DNA of 64,000 bases, taken from NCBI GenBank assembly GCA_023630585.1, contig CM042555.1, forward strand, positions 12,376,001-12,440,000. Direction: 5' to 3'. The notes below the pieces were generated by a model, which was not told the DNA's origin, did no database searches, and was given only the letters and a program-made list of their open reading frames with translations. The position numbers and the translations under genes are program-made. This stretch comes from Cranoglanis bouderius (lineage: Eukaryota > Chordata > Actinopteri > Siluriformes > Cranoglanididae). Positions 1 through 25,845 of the stretch are shown here, in pieces (positions within the stretch are counted from its first letter, which is position 1; every line of letters begins with the position of its first letter).

Positions 1-2
1 CA

Positions 3-620
3 GAGGATTTGAAAAACTTACAGTCGCTAGCCTTCATTAACTTGAATAAGAACAACTTCAAAAAGATTCCAAAGGCACTCACAGGTTAGTTACATGTCTG
101 CAATATATGCAGGACCAATTTCCAAATAATACGTTTTCTTCTGAAAAATATCAAGAAAGAAAGGTTTACACAGAGATAAATTATATAAAGGTGTGAGTCT
201 TTATGTGATATCTAAGGAAAAAAGAAATCATTAGTTGCCTAACAGGTAGGCCCAAGTAACGGAAAAGTGGCTTGACATTATTACATTTCTCTTGTACATT
301 TTTGTAGATAAATCGCTAGACCAGTTCTTGCAGATAGCTTTGCAGATATGTTTATTTGTTATCTTAAATCTCTTTTCCAGAAATGCCAAGTCTTCAAGTT
401 CTTCTTATTAACTTCAACAGTATTACCTCACTGGAGGATAATTTAGTCTTAGGTTTCAGCAGACTTATAAAACTTGACCTCAGGCAAAACCCATTAATGC
501 AAAGACCACATCACTGGAAGGTAAGAACAAAAATGTCATCTAAAGTGCCTGCAGATTTTTTTTGTATGGACTATTTTAGGATTTTGTGCTTGTAATTACC
601 TCCTGTAACTATTATTTTAA

Positions 621-660
<40 letters not shown>

Positions 661-731
661 TGTGTGTTTTATTGCAGGGTCTGGATTTTATATTGCTAGG
701 CAGTACATACACTGCAATGGATGATATATGA
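3..731 (+). CDS. 3' end of a leucine-rich-repeat protein gene (three exons, 5' part outside window)
   Basis: Three exons join with consistent phase: 3-84 (enters from the left edge, ends in phase 1 at a GT donor), 381-520 (AG acceptor, GT donor, ends in phase 0) and 678-731 (AG acceptor, TGA stop at 729-731). The translation carries leucine-rich-repeat spacing (LQSLAFINLNKNNFKKIP, then LQVLLINFNSI, then LIKLDLRQNPL) and ends in a short tail, GLDFILLGSTYTAMDDI. An AATAAA follows at 741-746. The family (LRRC-type, probably intracellular protein-protein contact) is clear, but I do not recognise the member. The first two exons are well supported; the third rests on phase, splice sites and the nearby poly(A) signal. 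It lies upstream of ca7 on the same strand. Confidence 0.62.
623..677 (+). repeat. (TC)n(TG)n microsatellite forming the 3' splice-site tract of the last LRR exon
   Basis: About ten TC units run into about thirteen TG units, then TTTTATTGCAG. The whole region upstream of the acceptor at 676-677 is therefore simple repeat. Confidence 0.85.
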
Positions 732-740
732 TAAATACAC

Positions 741-746
741 AATAAA
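741..746 (+). terminator. Candidate poly(A) signal of the LRR gene
   Basis: AATAAA ten bases after the predicted stop codon. A near-duplicate of the surrounding sequence (ATATATAATAAACACACAATAG) follows about 70 bases later. Confidence 0.4.
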
Positions 747-1371
747 TCTGAATTGTCCAGTGTTTGGTTTTCACAGGACTGGTTATAGCAGAAGGAACTA
801 CAGTGAACGATATATAATAAACACACAATAGACTACAAAAGAGTCATTTTATTGTGGTTAAATAAAATTATTTTTAATTGGTCTGGCAGGCTTAAATCTT
901 GAACGAAGAATATATTCATCTTAAGAATATGCTCACTGAGAACATTGAAAACAGGTTGAAATATAGCACGTAACAGAACGAGGTGTTTTCCTAGTAAAAT
1001 ATAATGTGTAAAATATAGTTGAGGTTTATAAAGTGAAGCATTACACAGATATTAAATCGTGTAAGCAGGCTGTAGATGATGCTGTAGTACAGGTCATGAC
1101 AATATGATAGACTCAGTTAGAACATTACATCTTAATGTTAAAAGTGATGAGCAGATTTAAGTGCCTCCATTTTAAAGCTGATCACAAGCAGGCATATGCC
1201 AGTATAAAATTTTCACATCAATAATTGCCTTTATTGTATTTATTAAAATAAATTATTTGTGTATTGTGTTTATTTATAGATTCATTTATTATAAGTGTAT
1301 TATTATAACATTGTATTACAATATTGTCATGATTCTATAGTTTAAATCACATTGAAAATACCTTCACCGTT

Positions 1372-1490
1372 GAGGTGCTCTCACAGGATTAGTGGCTAGC
1401 ATGTGGCACTGTCACTGGTGCAGCCCAGTTTCAATCCCCAGTCAGAGATCCAGCCACAGCCACTGGAGGGTTGCATGAGCCAGTGAGAGA
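1372..1490 (+). repeat. Possible tRNA-derived SINE fragment
   Basis: The segment contains TTAGTGGCTAGCATG (box A-like) and, about 35 bases later, GTTTCAATCCCC (box B-like), the order and spacing of a tRNA-type internal promoter. It runs directly into the Tc1 fragment on its right. Similarity is by eye only. Confidence 0.35.
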
Positions 1491-2087
1491 GGCCTTTAGT
1501 TGCCTAGAAGTTCCCCTGGGTTCCTTTGTGACCTCACAGACTGTCTTGCTCTTGGAGTGATCTTTGTTGGTCGACCACTCCTGGGAAGGGTAACAATGGT
1601 CCATTTGTACGCAATCTATCTGACTGTGGACTGGTGGAGTCCAAACTTTTTAGAGATGGTTTTATAACCTTTTCCAGCCTGGTGAGCATCAACAACTCTT
1701 TTCTGAGATCCTCAGAAATCTCCTTTGTTTGTGCCATAATACACTTCCACACACATGTGTTGTGAAGATCAGACTGATAGATCCCTGTTCCTTAAATAAA
1801 ACAAGGTGCTCACTCACACCTAATTGATTGAAATCACCTGAATCTAATTTCACCTTCAAATTAACTGCTAATCCCAGAGGTTCACATACTTTTGCCACTC
1901 ACAGATATGAAATATTGGATAGTTTTCCTCAAAAAGAAATCACCAAGTATAATATTTTTGTCTCATTTGTTTAACTGGGTTCTCTTTGTCTACTTTTAGG
2001 AGTTGTGTGAAATTCTGATGATGTTTTAGGTCATATTTAAGCAGATATAGAAAATTCTAATGGGTTCACAAAACACAAGCACCACTG
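1490..2087 (-). mobile_element. Tc1-like transposon, truncated copy (family 3)
   Basis: On the minus strand the element begins with a terminal repeat ending at TA 2088-2089 (CAGTGGTGCTTG...), then the 5' untranslated part, then the transposase N-terminus (MAQTKEISEDLRK at about 1738-1700). The reading frame is soon broken by a frame change and deletions, and everything 3' of the N-terminal DNA-binding domain is missing. The same family occurs at 16353 and 21606. Confidence 0.8.
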
Positions 2088-2600
2088 TACATGTGTATCT
2101 ATACAAATACATGCATGACAAATAGATGTAATTCTGCCATTATATTGGATGATTTCTGACAAGTACTATATTTTATTTTATTTAAACCTTAAACTGAAAG
2201 TTTCTTGTTATTATGGAAAATTTCTAGCTGTAATTTTTAACACCATGTGAATCACACATCGTTCCATATATGGTGCATATCACAACAGGTATATAGGTTT
2301 CTCTTTCACATACAATATTTACACAGTGAAACGCTACAATACTATGGCTCCCTGCTCACTTTAGCTAGAGTTACAAACATTGATAATTCATGACTTCCCC
2401 ACTATTTCTCTGAAATTCTGTGCCTTAAATCTGGTTTATCAGACAACAAAGAACACAGACCTGGCTCACTTAAATCACCATCTGTATCACTTTCTGTCCA
2501 CAAATAAAAGTGTTCTCTAGTACAAGCTGGTTTTACAGTGGATTTAATGGTGAGATTTATTGTCAGCTTGGGGAATCAGCTGTCAGCTATAGTAAAAAAT

Positions 2601-2674
<74 letters not shown>
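2601..2674 (+). repeat. (GA)n microsatellite
   Basis: About 37 uninterrupted AG dinucleotides. Confidence 0.95.
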
Positions 2675-2677
<3 letters not shown>

Positions 2678-3077
2678 CATAAATCTGCAAGATATGGCCA
2701 AACACCACAGTGTGATTTACATCCTGAGAAACTTACCTGTTAGTATTTCATGAGAGACACAGCAGTTTAAACAAGGATTTTGTTTGACATTATATGGGTA
2801 AAGCTTAGTACTCTTATAATTCTAATATTCTTATGTGGCCTGTAAATCGAACTTTTGCACAGTGGAATATCATTTATGCTGAAATACCAACAAACTCACA
2901 CATAGGACTAACAAAAAAACTTTCCTATTTTCTAGTTGCCTAATGATGACAGATTGTTAGATTCTCCAGTTTTGTTTATCCATTTTTGGTCATCCATTTT
3001 GTTTATCCTTAAGGAACAACACAGAACCCATAGATTTCCATAGTCTCTAGTATGACCTTTAGACATGTTCCTTATTT

Positions 3078-3412
3078 TAATCCATCCATTTTCCATATTG
3101 CTTATCCTGCATGGGATTGCGAGGGAGCCTGGAGCCTATCCCAGGGAGCTCAGGGCACAGGGCAGGGGGCCAACCCATTACAGGGCTACAGGGCGCAATT
3201 GCACAAACCCTGCGGACAATTTGAAAATACCAATCAACCTACAATGCATGTCTTTGGACTGGGGGAGGAAACCAGCGTACCCAGAGAAAACCTCCGAAGC
3301 ATGGGGAGAACATGCAAGCTCTGTGCACACGTGGAAGAGCAGTACTCAAGCCCCCAACCCCGGAGGTGTGAGGCAAATGTGCTAACCACTAAGCCACCGT
3401 GCCCACCCTTAT
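3078..3412 (-). mobile_element. tRNA-derived SINE
   Basis: Read on the minus strand it begins with a tRNA-like head (GGCTTAGTGGTTAGCAC, box A-like, with a degenerate box B about 40 bases on). It continues through the conserved body (TTGCATGTTCTCCCC, CCAAAGACATGCATTGTAGG) and ends with CTCCAGGCTCC and ATGGATGGAT. This is the layout of an abundant teleost SINE class. Several substitutions in box B suggest an old copy. Confidence 0.7.
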
Positions 3413-4001
3413 TATAATGATTAGCCTTATTATTTATATTGTAATGTCTAGCCTGTGTCCTCACGTTTAGATAGCAGAGCACATGCCTTAATATTAATCA
3501 TTTGCGTGTATTCTGTTTTTTCCTTTTGTCAAATTTGTGTTATTACTTACGCCAAACTAACGTACATTTTATTCTTCCGAATTGAGCGCTCGCCATTTAC
3601 TACCTCTGTATTCGTAAATAAACGTCTACGATACATTACTTGTTTCGTAATTTTGATACTTTCATAATTTAAATTCGGTCACTTCGTTTATCAGTAGGGT
3701 TTCTAGGGGTGTGGCAAGGAGTGAGTGAACTTTTAGGGTTGCCATATAATTGCATGTAGCCTATCAAATATACAACTTGATTCGCGCTGTTACAGTTTGA
3801 GGTCTTGTCCAGCGAACAGGTAGAGGTGTATCTGGAAGATTTAAATCAATCCAACCTGGCAACCTGGCAAATTTCTGCCTCTTGTCATAGAATGAAATCG
3901 CTCTACCTGGCTGCATTTACGCAAAACCACTAAAGAAGCAACAAGCTTTCCCCTCTTTTTTCCCCCCGAGCATTTTAATCACCGCTAAAAGGAAGCTTAC
4001 A

Positions 4002-17634
<13,633 letters not shown>

Positions 17635-19844
17635 CCCACCAGTCACCATACTGACACAGAAATGTTTTAGTATCATCTTTCTGCAACTTGGAAGTCTAGA
17701 CACTGTTTTTCTTTAACTGAAGTCAGGCACATTCTGAGACTCAGTAAAAAGATCAGTCCAACCCAAATAAGCACTGTGAAAAGCATTACTTGCTGTGTAG
17801 GTATATATGTCGCATTGTAGCCTGCCAAAAAACATAAATCATGTCTTGACATTGAGGTGATTAGATTAGATCTAAGCTGAAGACGCAAAAATACATCCAG
17901 GTGTTATGTTTATTTTTCCACTGTGGTTTTATATTTATAAATAGATGAATCATAAGACAGTAGAGGAATGAAGTCCCTCTTAAAGCACACTGATTGCCTG
18001 AGCTGTTTTACAGATCTTCTATAATCCATCATGATCCTACTTCTGCTGAGTGATCCACTCTCAGGTGTGTGCAGTGACTCACAGACCACATGACCTGGGA
18101 CAAGGCTTCTGTTTTTCCACATCATTTGGATAGTAACCAGCCTCTGGCAAACCACATTTATCTGTTCACCGCTTATTATCCTGACCAAATGTTGGAACTC
18201 ATTACGAGATTTCGGGTATTGTAATCTAACAAAATATTCCAATGCTTGTTACAGTAAATGATTTCTCTTTTATGAGTTCTCCTGTCCTTTACAAATTAAT
18301 ACATTTTGCTAAGCTAGTGCTGTTTTCATTATACAGTGCTCTCTTTCTTGCGATTCTCTCTGCTGATGATTCATAATGTCCCATTTTGACATGGCTTTAA
18401 CCCCATTGATTAGCAAGTCATATCTAGTAAAATTAGTAGAATATTTATCATCCAAATATTAGCTTTCTTTTAAAAGTGGAATTATTAAGATTGTTGATGC
18501 CATTGGTTGTGTGAAGTCTTACTTCTCTGGAGCACTAAAGCCTGACAGAATTAGCGAGGCACTGTTTGAAGCATGACATTGGACCATTACTGACACTGAT
18601 TCAGCAAATCAGTCTTTCCCCCTTGACATAATAACAATTTAAAGTCTGTTTTGCAGGAGTGCTGATATTACTCATGCTGCTATTTCTTAGGTGTGGGGTT
18701 CTTTGAAATCCAGACCAGCTAATTAATATGGTTTTAAATCTACAGAAACCTGGAATGCCTTCAAAAGAGATGATTGAATTTGCATCAGTGATGAATGCTG
18801 CTGCAGTTATTTGGCACATACTTCACAATGATCTCTGTGGCTGCTTCAACATGGTTACAGTTTATACTGAATAAATGCTATTATAGATGGGTTGTATGGT
18901 GTGTAATGGATGATAAAAAGTCACTCTATGCCCTGAATAGAAAAAGGCTCCATTTTACCAAAGGATACTTCGGCATTATTATAAGCAGCTTTGTGTTCTT
19001 TATTTAGTTTTAAAAGTTTTCTTAATTTAGACAGACAGGCATATGCTTTCTTGCGCCAGGCTTACAGATTTATATATAGTTTGTCACATGTATTTGCGTA
19101 GTCATAATATGGTTTACAAAGAGCTATCTAATAATTGAAATGCCTCTTAGGATTAACGGATGAATTTGTGCTTGAAATGAGCTATTTATTGTCATTTTAT
19201 TTTTCTATTCAAAATATAAGAATATCATGGTTATGTTACTTACAATAAAATTAAAACAATTACATTTTCACTGTTTTTTCTTTTCTATTTTATATATTAT
19301 GCATTAGAAATGCTCCCAAACCATCAACTGATTAGGAGAAATGCTTCTCTGGCTTTAGTTACTTATTCATGTTCTGGTTATCTAAGACGAGTGTTGAAGT
19401 TTCACTGAGGATCTCCTTGGGTCCAGTTACCTAAAAGCATTGAACCTTGATTACATTTTCACTGTAAGAGACAGTGTTAAAGTAATTGTGTTCAGTTTTT
19501 GTAGTATGATACTTTTGGGAATCTCATGTGATGAAATGTGCATGCAAGTCTGTAATGTTGCAGTGCTCCTTACTGACACTTTGTGGCAAAGGAGGAATTA
19601 ACCTTAAGCGTGCATAATTTTTTCTCAGGGAAGAGACATACATTTGCAAAAGTTTATACACTCTTTGAATTTTATGATTCAGGGAATGTGAATAAAAAGT
19701 GTAAATAAATAGAGCTAGTCTGTATGTTGTTTGTTGCAATATGAACCATTCACTAGTTACAAGAGGGGTTTCTGATCAAATAATCATTTTAGTTATTATT
19801 AGTATATATTTAGTAATTTTTTAAAAGATATTTGTATTACTGTC

Positions 19845-19845
<1 letters not shown>
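17635..19845. other. ca7 3' UTR and downstream flank
   Basis: No further exon is seen. The first AATAAA after the stop is at 18870-18875 and is the best poly(A) candidate, giving a 3' UTR of about 1.2 kb. The rest is AT-rich and unremarkable. Confidence 0.5.
18870..18875 (+). terminator. ca7: Candidate ca7 poly(A) signal
   Basis: First AATAAA downstream of the ca7 stop codon on the plus strand. Confidence 0.4.

Positions 19846-19895
<50 letters not shown>
19846..19895. repeat. (CTAT)n microsatellite
   Basis: About twelve CTAT units, followed by short complementary GATA stretches (TAGATAGATA, GGATAGATAG) that could pair with it. Confidence 0.92.
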
Positions 19896-19934
19896 GTAGA
19901 TAGATATAGTAGATGTATAGATGGATGGATAGAT

Positions 19935-20690
19935 AGATTAAATTCAATTTTATTTGTAGAACGCTTTTAACAATGGACATGGTCACAAAGCAGCTTTACA
20001 GAAATGTATAACTTTTACATTTATAAATTTATCCCTAATGAGCAAGGCAAAGGCAGTGATGGCAACGGAAAACTCTCTGAGACAATATGAGGAAGAAACC
20101 TTGAGAGGAACCAGACTCAAAAGGGAACCCATCCTCATCTGGGTGACACTTAATAAATAATACAAATAAAAATATTATAAAATGAATAAATAATTATAGA
20201 TAATGTCTCTTCTTTTTTGAAATTGTGTTAACAGGAACATATAAGCATATGAGTAACATATTGAGTATTTGCATCAGTCATTTCTGAATTCAAAATAGTT
20301 TTAACAAAGTCTGTTGTATCGAGCTGAAGTAGAACTGAACTGTTAAATGATGGAGACTTGAGTGCAAATTGTTCTTAGCAGTTGCAGTCCTAAGGCTATC
20401 CAAGGAAGAACATCCACAGCCATCTTTTAGATTCTATGAGGTACCATCCATAGTAATCTCATGGTGATCTTTAGGCTGCCCATGTCGGGCCATCCTCTCA
20501 GCAGACAGTGATTTCTAGAGAGTGAAAACTAAAACTCCAAACAGAAGTAGGGCATCAGGATGGATCGGGTAGGTCTGGAGAGCAGAAGGAATCAGGATCA
20601 CTGGTACCTTAGGAGTAGCATGTGTAGCTTGAGAGAGGGGGAGGGGGAAGAGAGAGCTAGATCAGTCGGCATGGTTTTTAAAAATCCCAA
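19935..20690 (-). repeat. Teleost interspersed retroposon (tail and adjoining body)
   Basis: The core (AATTCAATTTTATTTGTAGA, GGACATGGTCACAAAGCAGC, GAGGAAGAAACCTTGAGAGG, AACCCATCCTCATCTGGGTG) is the inverse of 54340-54585. Downstream to 20690 the same repeat unit appears to continue (ATCCACAGCCATCTTTTAGA, AG-rich end). No coding region is visible, so the parent element is not identified. Confidence 0.55.
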
Positions 20691-20699
20691 ATTTGGAAC

Positions 20700-21605
20700 A
20701 TCCTATGGTGCACCATTAAATCCATTTATTTAGAAAAATGGAAAGAATATGGCAAAACTGCAACTCCACCTAGAGGATTCTGCCTACCAAAAGTCACTGC
20801 CTGGGTAAAGAGGGCATTAGTGAAGCAACCAAGAGGTCAAGGGTAGCTCTGAAGGAGAGATCCACAGCGCAGATGAGAAAAACTGTTCACAAGACAACCA
20901 TAGCTTGGAGACTCCATAAAGCTGGGCTTTCAAATTCAAAAAGTGAGAAGAAAGTCATTATTGTAAAAAACAAACAAACATGAAAGCCAGTGTCCAGAGA
21001 CTCAGGAACATGGAAGAACTTTTTGGCCTTGGCACAAAGTGCTACATTTGGCAGAAACCCAACACTGAGAAGACCATCTTCACAGTAAAGTATGGTGGAG
21101 GTGGCACTATTTTATGGTGTGCTGTTCCATCAGAAGGCATTGGGAAACTGATGATGGTTGAAGGCATGATGGATGGAGCCAAATCCTAGAAGATATCTGT
21201 TCCAAGACTTGAGAGAGGAAAATGACCCCAAGCATACTGCCAAAGCTACACTGGAGTTGTTAAAAACCAAGAAATTGAATGTGCTAGAATGGCCCAGTTG
21301 GAACCCAAATTTTTAATTTGATTGAGAATCAGTGGCAAGACTTGAAAATTGCTGTTCACCAGCTGTTGCTGTCCAATCTTAAAGAGCTTGTGCAATTTTG
21401 CCAAAAAGACTAGTAGAAATATTGTGCAAAGCAGACTTTTAGCTGTAGCTAATGGTTGTACCATTATTGACTCAAGGGGATGAATACTTCTGCAACCAGT
21501 AAATGTGTTTTTTTTTTATTTTTTAAATAAAAAAAAACAACAAAAATTATTATTATTTTTTTTATTAATTAACCTTTGTGTCAATAAAATGATATATTTT
21601 TGCAC
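20700..21605 (+). pseudogene. Degenerate Tc1-like transposase (family 5)
   Basis: Scattered motifs of a Tc1 transposase lie in order: a helix-turn-helix linker (TVHKTTIAWRLHKAG-like), VKYGGGGTILWCAVPSEG at 21090-21145, [18 protein letters not shown] at 21220-21280 and an IENQWQDLK-like end at 21320. Frameshifts and stops separate them. No clear terminal repeats remain; the right end abuts the family 3 fragment. Confidence 0.65.
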
Positions 21606-21967
21606 CTTGAAATGTTAGACATATTGTGGAAATTACATATTGTGGAAGTGATTTCCACAACCAAAAGGGATATCCACTTGGTTCTGTAACCTTTTCCAGC
21701 CTGATGAGCATCAACAACTCTTTTTCTGAGTTCAGAAATCTCCTTTGTTTAATCTCCTTTGTTTATGCCATGATACACTTCCACAAACATGTGTTGTGAG
21801 GATCAGACTTTGATAGATCCCTGTTCTAGAAATAAAACAGGGCTGTCACTCACACCTGATTGTCATCCCATTGATTTAAATCACCTGACTGAATTTCACC
21901 TTCAAATTATCTGCTAATCCTAGAGGTTCACATACTTTTGAAACTCATATTGGATCATTTTCCTCAA
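21606..21967 (-). mobile_element. Tc1-like fragment (family 3), inverted relative to 16353
   Basis: The reverse complement of this segment matches about 16500-16830, including the foreign joint GTGGATATCCCTTTTGGTTG next to the transposase start. The outer terminal repeat is missing. Confidence 0.75.
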
Positions 21968-22079
21968 AGGGGAACCCAGCCTCCTCTGGGTCACACCAGC
22001 TAGTGAGTTTTATCCCTTATATTCAAATAATAGTTGTGTTGTATTTCTTACATTCAATGCTTCATTAAAATTTTACATA

Positions 22080-22265
22080 ACTTAAATAAGGCAGTGACTT
22101 ACATTGATTCATCTGGCAGACATTTTTATCCAACACAACTTACAAGTAAGAAGGAATCCAATCCAAGCAGAGAGATCACAACTGAGGGTTAAATGCCTGA
22201 TTACTGCCTTGCTCAAGGGCCCAAATGTGGCTTGCTGACAGCTGTGGAATTTGACCTCTCTACAT
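22080..22265. repeat. Dispersed teleost repeat fragment
   Basis: CATCTGGCAGACATTTTTAT, AACTTACAAGTAAG and GCCTTGCTCAAGGGCCCAAA form a motif order found in very many fish intergenic regions. It is probably an old SINE or LINE tail. Confidence 0.45.
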
Positions 22266-24458
22266 TCTGGTTAATTACATTGTCCCAGGAGGCTGAGAAG
22301 AAAGAGTGAAGAGAAGCTGAGAGAAAAGTTATATTTGATTAAAATGTGTCTTGAAGGAGGACTGAAGAACAGCAATGATAGACTGCAATGATAGAGTGTT
22401 GAGCAAATAGTAGCAATATGTTGTCTTGATAAGTTATTAATATTGACAATAATGAGTTCATCCTAAATCCTAAAAGAAAAAAAAACTTACAAGTGGGAGC
22501 AGTTTTCAAACTGATGGTCAGGAAGCTGGCTGTCCACAGTGTTGGCAATCTGAGTGAATCTTTAACCTTGTTAGACTGTGATTCATATCTCGACGTTGAG
22601 AACAGGCTGCAGCCGCAGGCGGTGTACTTTAGTATGTTCATGCTGTGAGTGGAATATTCTCAGACTGTGATTTGTTCCATTAGGTAATCAGGCCAAGGCT
22701 CATTTCACAGGGAGAGACAGACTAATTAGGAGTGGAAGTGCAGAAAAAAAAACAAAAAAAACACAGTGTTGTTACTTACACAAGAGCACACCATCTAATG
22801 CTTGTAGTTAGTCAAGACATTTATTCTGAGTGAACTAATTTAAATATTGGCTATTTTACACGTGGCTCCCAAAGGCAATGAACAAAACAAGCTCAAACTA
22901 TTTAACAACTTTTGAAATGATCATTTATTCATTGGAATTGTTCTAATGCTTCTAATGCAAAATCTGTATTTGGATGTATAAAACATGCATTGTTGTTGGA
23001 TTTTGTTTGCTTTGCTTCTTTGTTTGTTTGAATTGCATGCGTAAATTTTTTTAGTTGTTGTTTGTCACAATGTCCAAAAGGTGGCAGTGTAGACCAAAGT
23101 TTATCATTTCCTCCGAAAAGCTCCCAGACCAGAAAAGGCTCTGATAAATCACTGTAATTATAATAAAGCGTTAATTAAAAAGAGTCCCATTAAATTAGCA
23201 CACACGATTTTTACACAATAAACGTACTTTTTTTTAATATACATTTTTTTGCTATAAATGTGAAGTTAGTCTGATCAAATCAGATGTTCACTATCACCAT
23301 TCATATTCATACAGCATTGCACTTAAGTGCTAGTTATTATTTTAAAAATAGTGAACTTAAACTTTAAAGCCTATTCATTTGTTAGCTATTTTCTGTTGCG
23401 AGGAGGTGTTAGAATGAAGCCACATCTCCATTTCCAAGGTCATGCACCAGTAATGATAGATCAGCAGTCCCTTCTTCATCTGAAGTGATGAGGTCAGTCT
23501 TTTAAAAATCTCATGGGAGGCCATATCTGCATTTCCCCTGTCTAGCGTTTGTCACCTGAGCAGTCTTATTCACAGCTATTTTCTATGTGCGCCTTCATTA
23601 ATAATGAATGAGCCTAAGGCGTGGGTGTATATTTAACATATCTGCAGAAATAGATCTCCCAGAATAGCAGCACTGAAGATACCTGAGCAAGCAGAAAATA
23701 CACAGGCACGATCAATGTGGTGTGTAATGTAAACTGCTGTTGGGTTTCGTCGCTTGTATAAATAACTGCCATCAGATATTTTTGTCGTGAGGTATATAAG
23801 TTATATCTACTGACGTTACCCTCCTCGCTGATGGAGCATGATGATTATGACTGACTCCAGATACATTTCCACACAACCTGCTACACTTTTAGATCCCCTT
23901 GAGTAAATGACACCTGACATAATATTAATACTGAGCATGAAAGCATGTGTCTGGTTATGTCTGTGTTGTGTTATATCTGGTCATGCTTCTTTGATTACAC
24001 AGTGTCTTCCAGGCATGGAAGACCAATCAGTAAGAGACATAAAGAACTCATAGATTTGTGTCCACCAGTTACACATTCTTTTCTTTTGTATTGGTATTGG
24101 TTATCTAGTTTCTGTTTGAAAGGACAGCAGTAACTCAGTTAAAGTTATGTGTGACAGCAGTGGCAAAATTGGAATTGGGAAAAAAAACAGAAGGGTTGAG
24201 GAGTTGAAGATATACACTGATTTAAATTGTGTTTTAGTTCAAGAAAGATACTAAAGAAGTTAGCTAAGCTAGCAACTAGGTAATTCAATTACCCTGGAAA
24301 TCTCATAAAATCCATTTTACAAGAGACAAAACCTGCAATTAACCATAATATGGCAGGAGCCAAATATTTTTCTATGCAAAAAGACCCTCAAGACCCATGA
24401 ACCCATTCATTAGTTAGCTACCGGGTTTTAAATGTAATAGCCTAAAGATAGTCAGCAT
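22266..24458. other. Unannotated intergenic stretch
   Basis: AT-rich sequence with only short chance ORFs. I recognise no element or gene. Confidence 0.5.
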
Positions 24459-25134
24459 ATAAACTGATCAGCCATAACATTAAAACCACTGACAGGTGAC
24501 TGCTACTGTAGCGCACACTGCTGCAAAAGTTAATGCTGACTCTGATAGAAACGTGTCAGAACACACAGTGCAGCCTGCTGTGTATGGGGCTGCATAGCCA
24601 CAGATCGGTCAGAGTGCCCATGCTGACCCCTGTCCACCACTGAAAGCATCTACAATGGGCATGTGAGCATCAGAACTGGACCATGGAGCAATGAAAGAAG
24701 GTGGCCTGGTCTGATGAATCATGTTTTCTTTTACATCATGTGGATGGCCAGTTGCGTGTGCGTCGCTTACCTGGGGAAGAGATGGCACCAGAGTGCACTA
24801 TGGGAAGAAGGCAAGTCGGCAGAAGCAGTGTGATGCTCTGGGCAATGTTCTGCTGGGAAACCTTGGTTCCTGGCATTCATGTGGATGTTGGTCTTCAAAT
24901 TCCCCAGATCTCAATCCGATTGAGTATCCATGGGATGTGCTGGACAAACAAGTCTAATCCATGGAGGCCCCACATCGCAACTTACAGGACTTAAAGGATC
25001 TGCTGCTAACATCCTGGTGCCAGATACCACAGCACACCTTCACAGGACTTGTGGAGTCCATGCCTTGATGGGTCACAAGGGAGACCTACGGATTATTAAG
25101 CTGGTGGTTTTAATGTTATGGCTGATTGGTGTAT
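24459..25134 (+). mobile_element. Internally deleted Tc1-like transposon (family 6)
   Basis: The left end AACTGATCAGCCATAACATT and right end AATGTTATGGCTGATTGGTG are inverted partners next to TA. The 676-bp element keeps part of a transposase on the plus strand: WSDESCF (first Asp) at about 24706 and SPDLNPIEYPWDVLDKQ at about 24904. The region between them, with the second catalytic Asp, is missing. Confidence 0.85.
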
Positions 25135-25793
25135 AAGATACCTCAAGTGACACCACATAATGACATGAACCTAAAAGAGGCAGTTTTTCAAGGAGAATTT
25201 TTTTTTAAAATTATTAATCAAATGTAGTTTTAGTTGGTTGTCTTGTCTTTTTTAGTTGATTTCTTAGTTTAAGTAATTTCTTCTGTTTAATTTTACTATA
25301 TTTTGTAGTCATATTACAGTAAGCAGCCATGTAGCTAGTGACAGAACACACTATTCATCAGCCTCTTTTATGAGGACTATGATTACTTTTTTCATATCAG
25401 AAATATTGTTCATTCCATGTTCCATTTTGTGTATTCATCATATCATTTTACTAATACTATTTCAGTTAGTTTAGTTTAATAGCAATTATTATTTTGGTCT
25501 CAATTTAGACTTAATAATTTATATATTCATTCATATTTATTGAAGTGTTTTCTCTTTAATAGTTTATCATTTATTAGCATTTATAAACTATAATAAATTA
25601 AGCATAGTGCTTTGACCTAGGACTCACTCTGCCACATTGTCCTTAACAAGTACACAGCATCCATGTTAGCTAGAGAGACCACTTGTCTGATTAAGTGCCC
25701 TTCTAATTTTATAAACATTGCATTGTTCCTTCAAGCATCAGCCGCCTGTGGGTTTGTATTTATGGCTATAGAGGGCAGGCTGTGAAGGCCAGG

Positions 25794-25845
<52 letters not shown>

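Larger units (their letters stand above)
732..4001. other. Intergenic region between the LRR gene and ca7
   Basis: This holds LRR 3' flank, a possible tRNA-derived SINE piece, a truncated Tc1 copy, a GA microsatellite and a tRNA-derived SINE. About 3420-4001 is unique sequence that should contain the ca7 promoter and 5' UTR. I see no clear TATA box or CpG island there. Confidence 0.6.

Noticed and set aside
2000..2029. A short final exon for the LRR gene (AG acceptor, ten codons, TAG)
   Set aside because: The segment lies inside the Tc1 terminal region at 1490-2087 and matches other copies (for example inverted near 16400-16450). The exon at 678-731 fits better.
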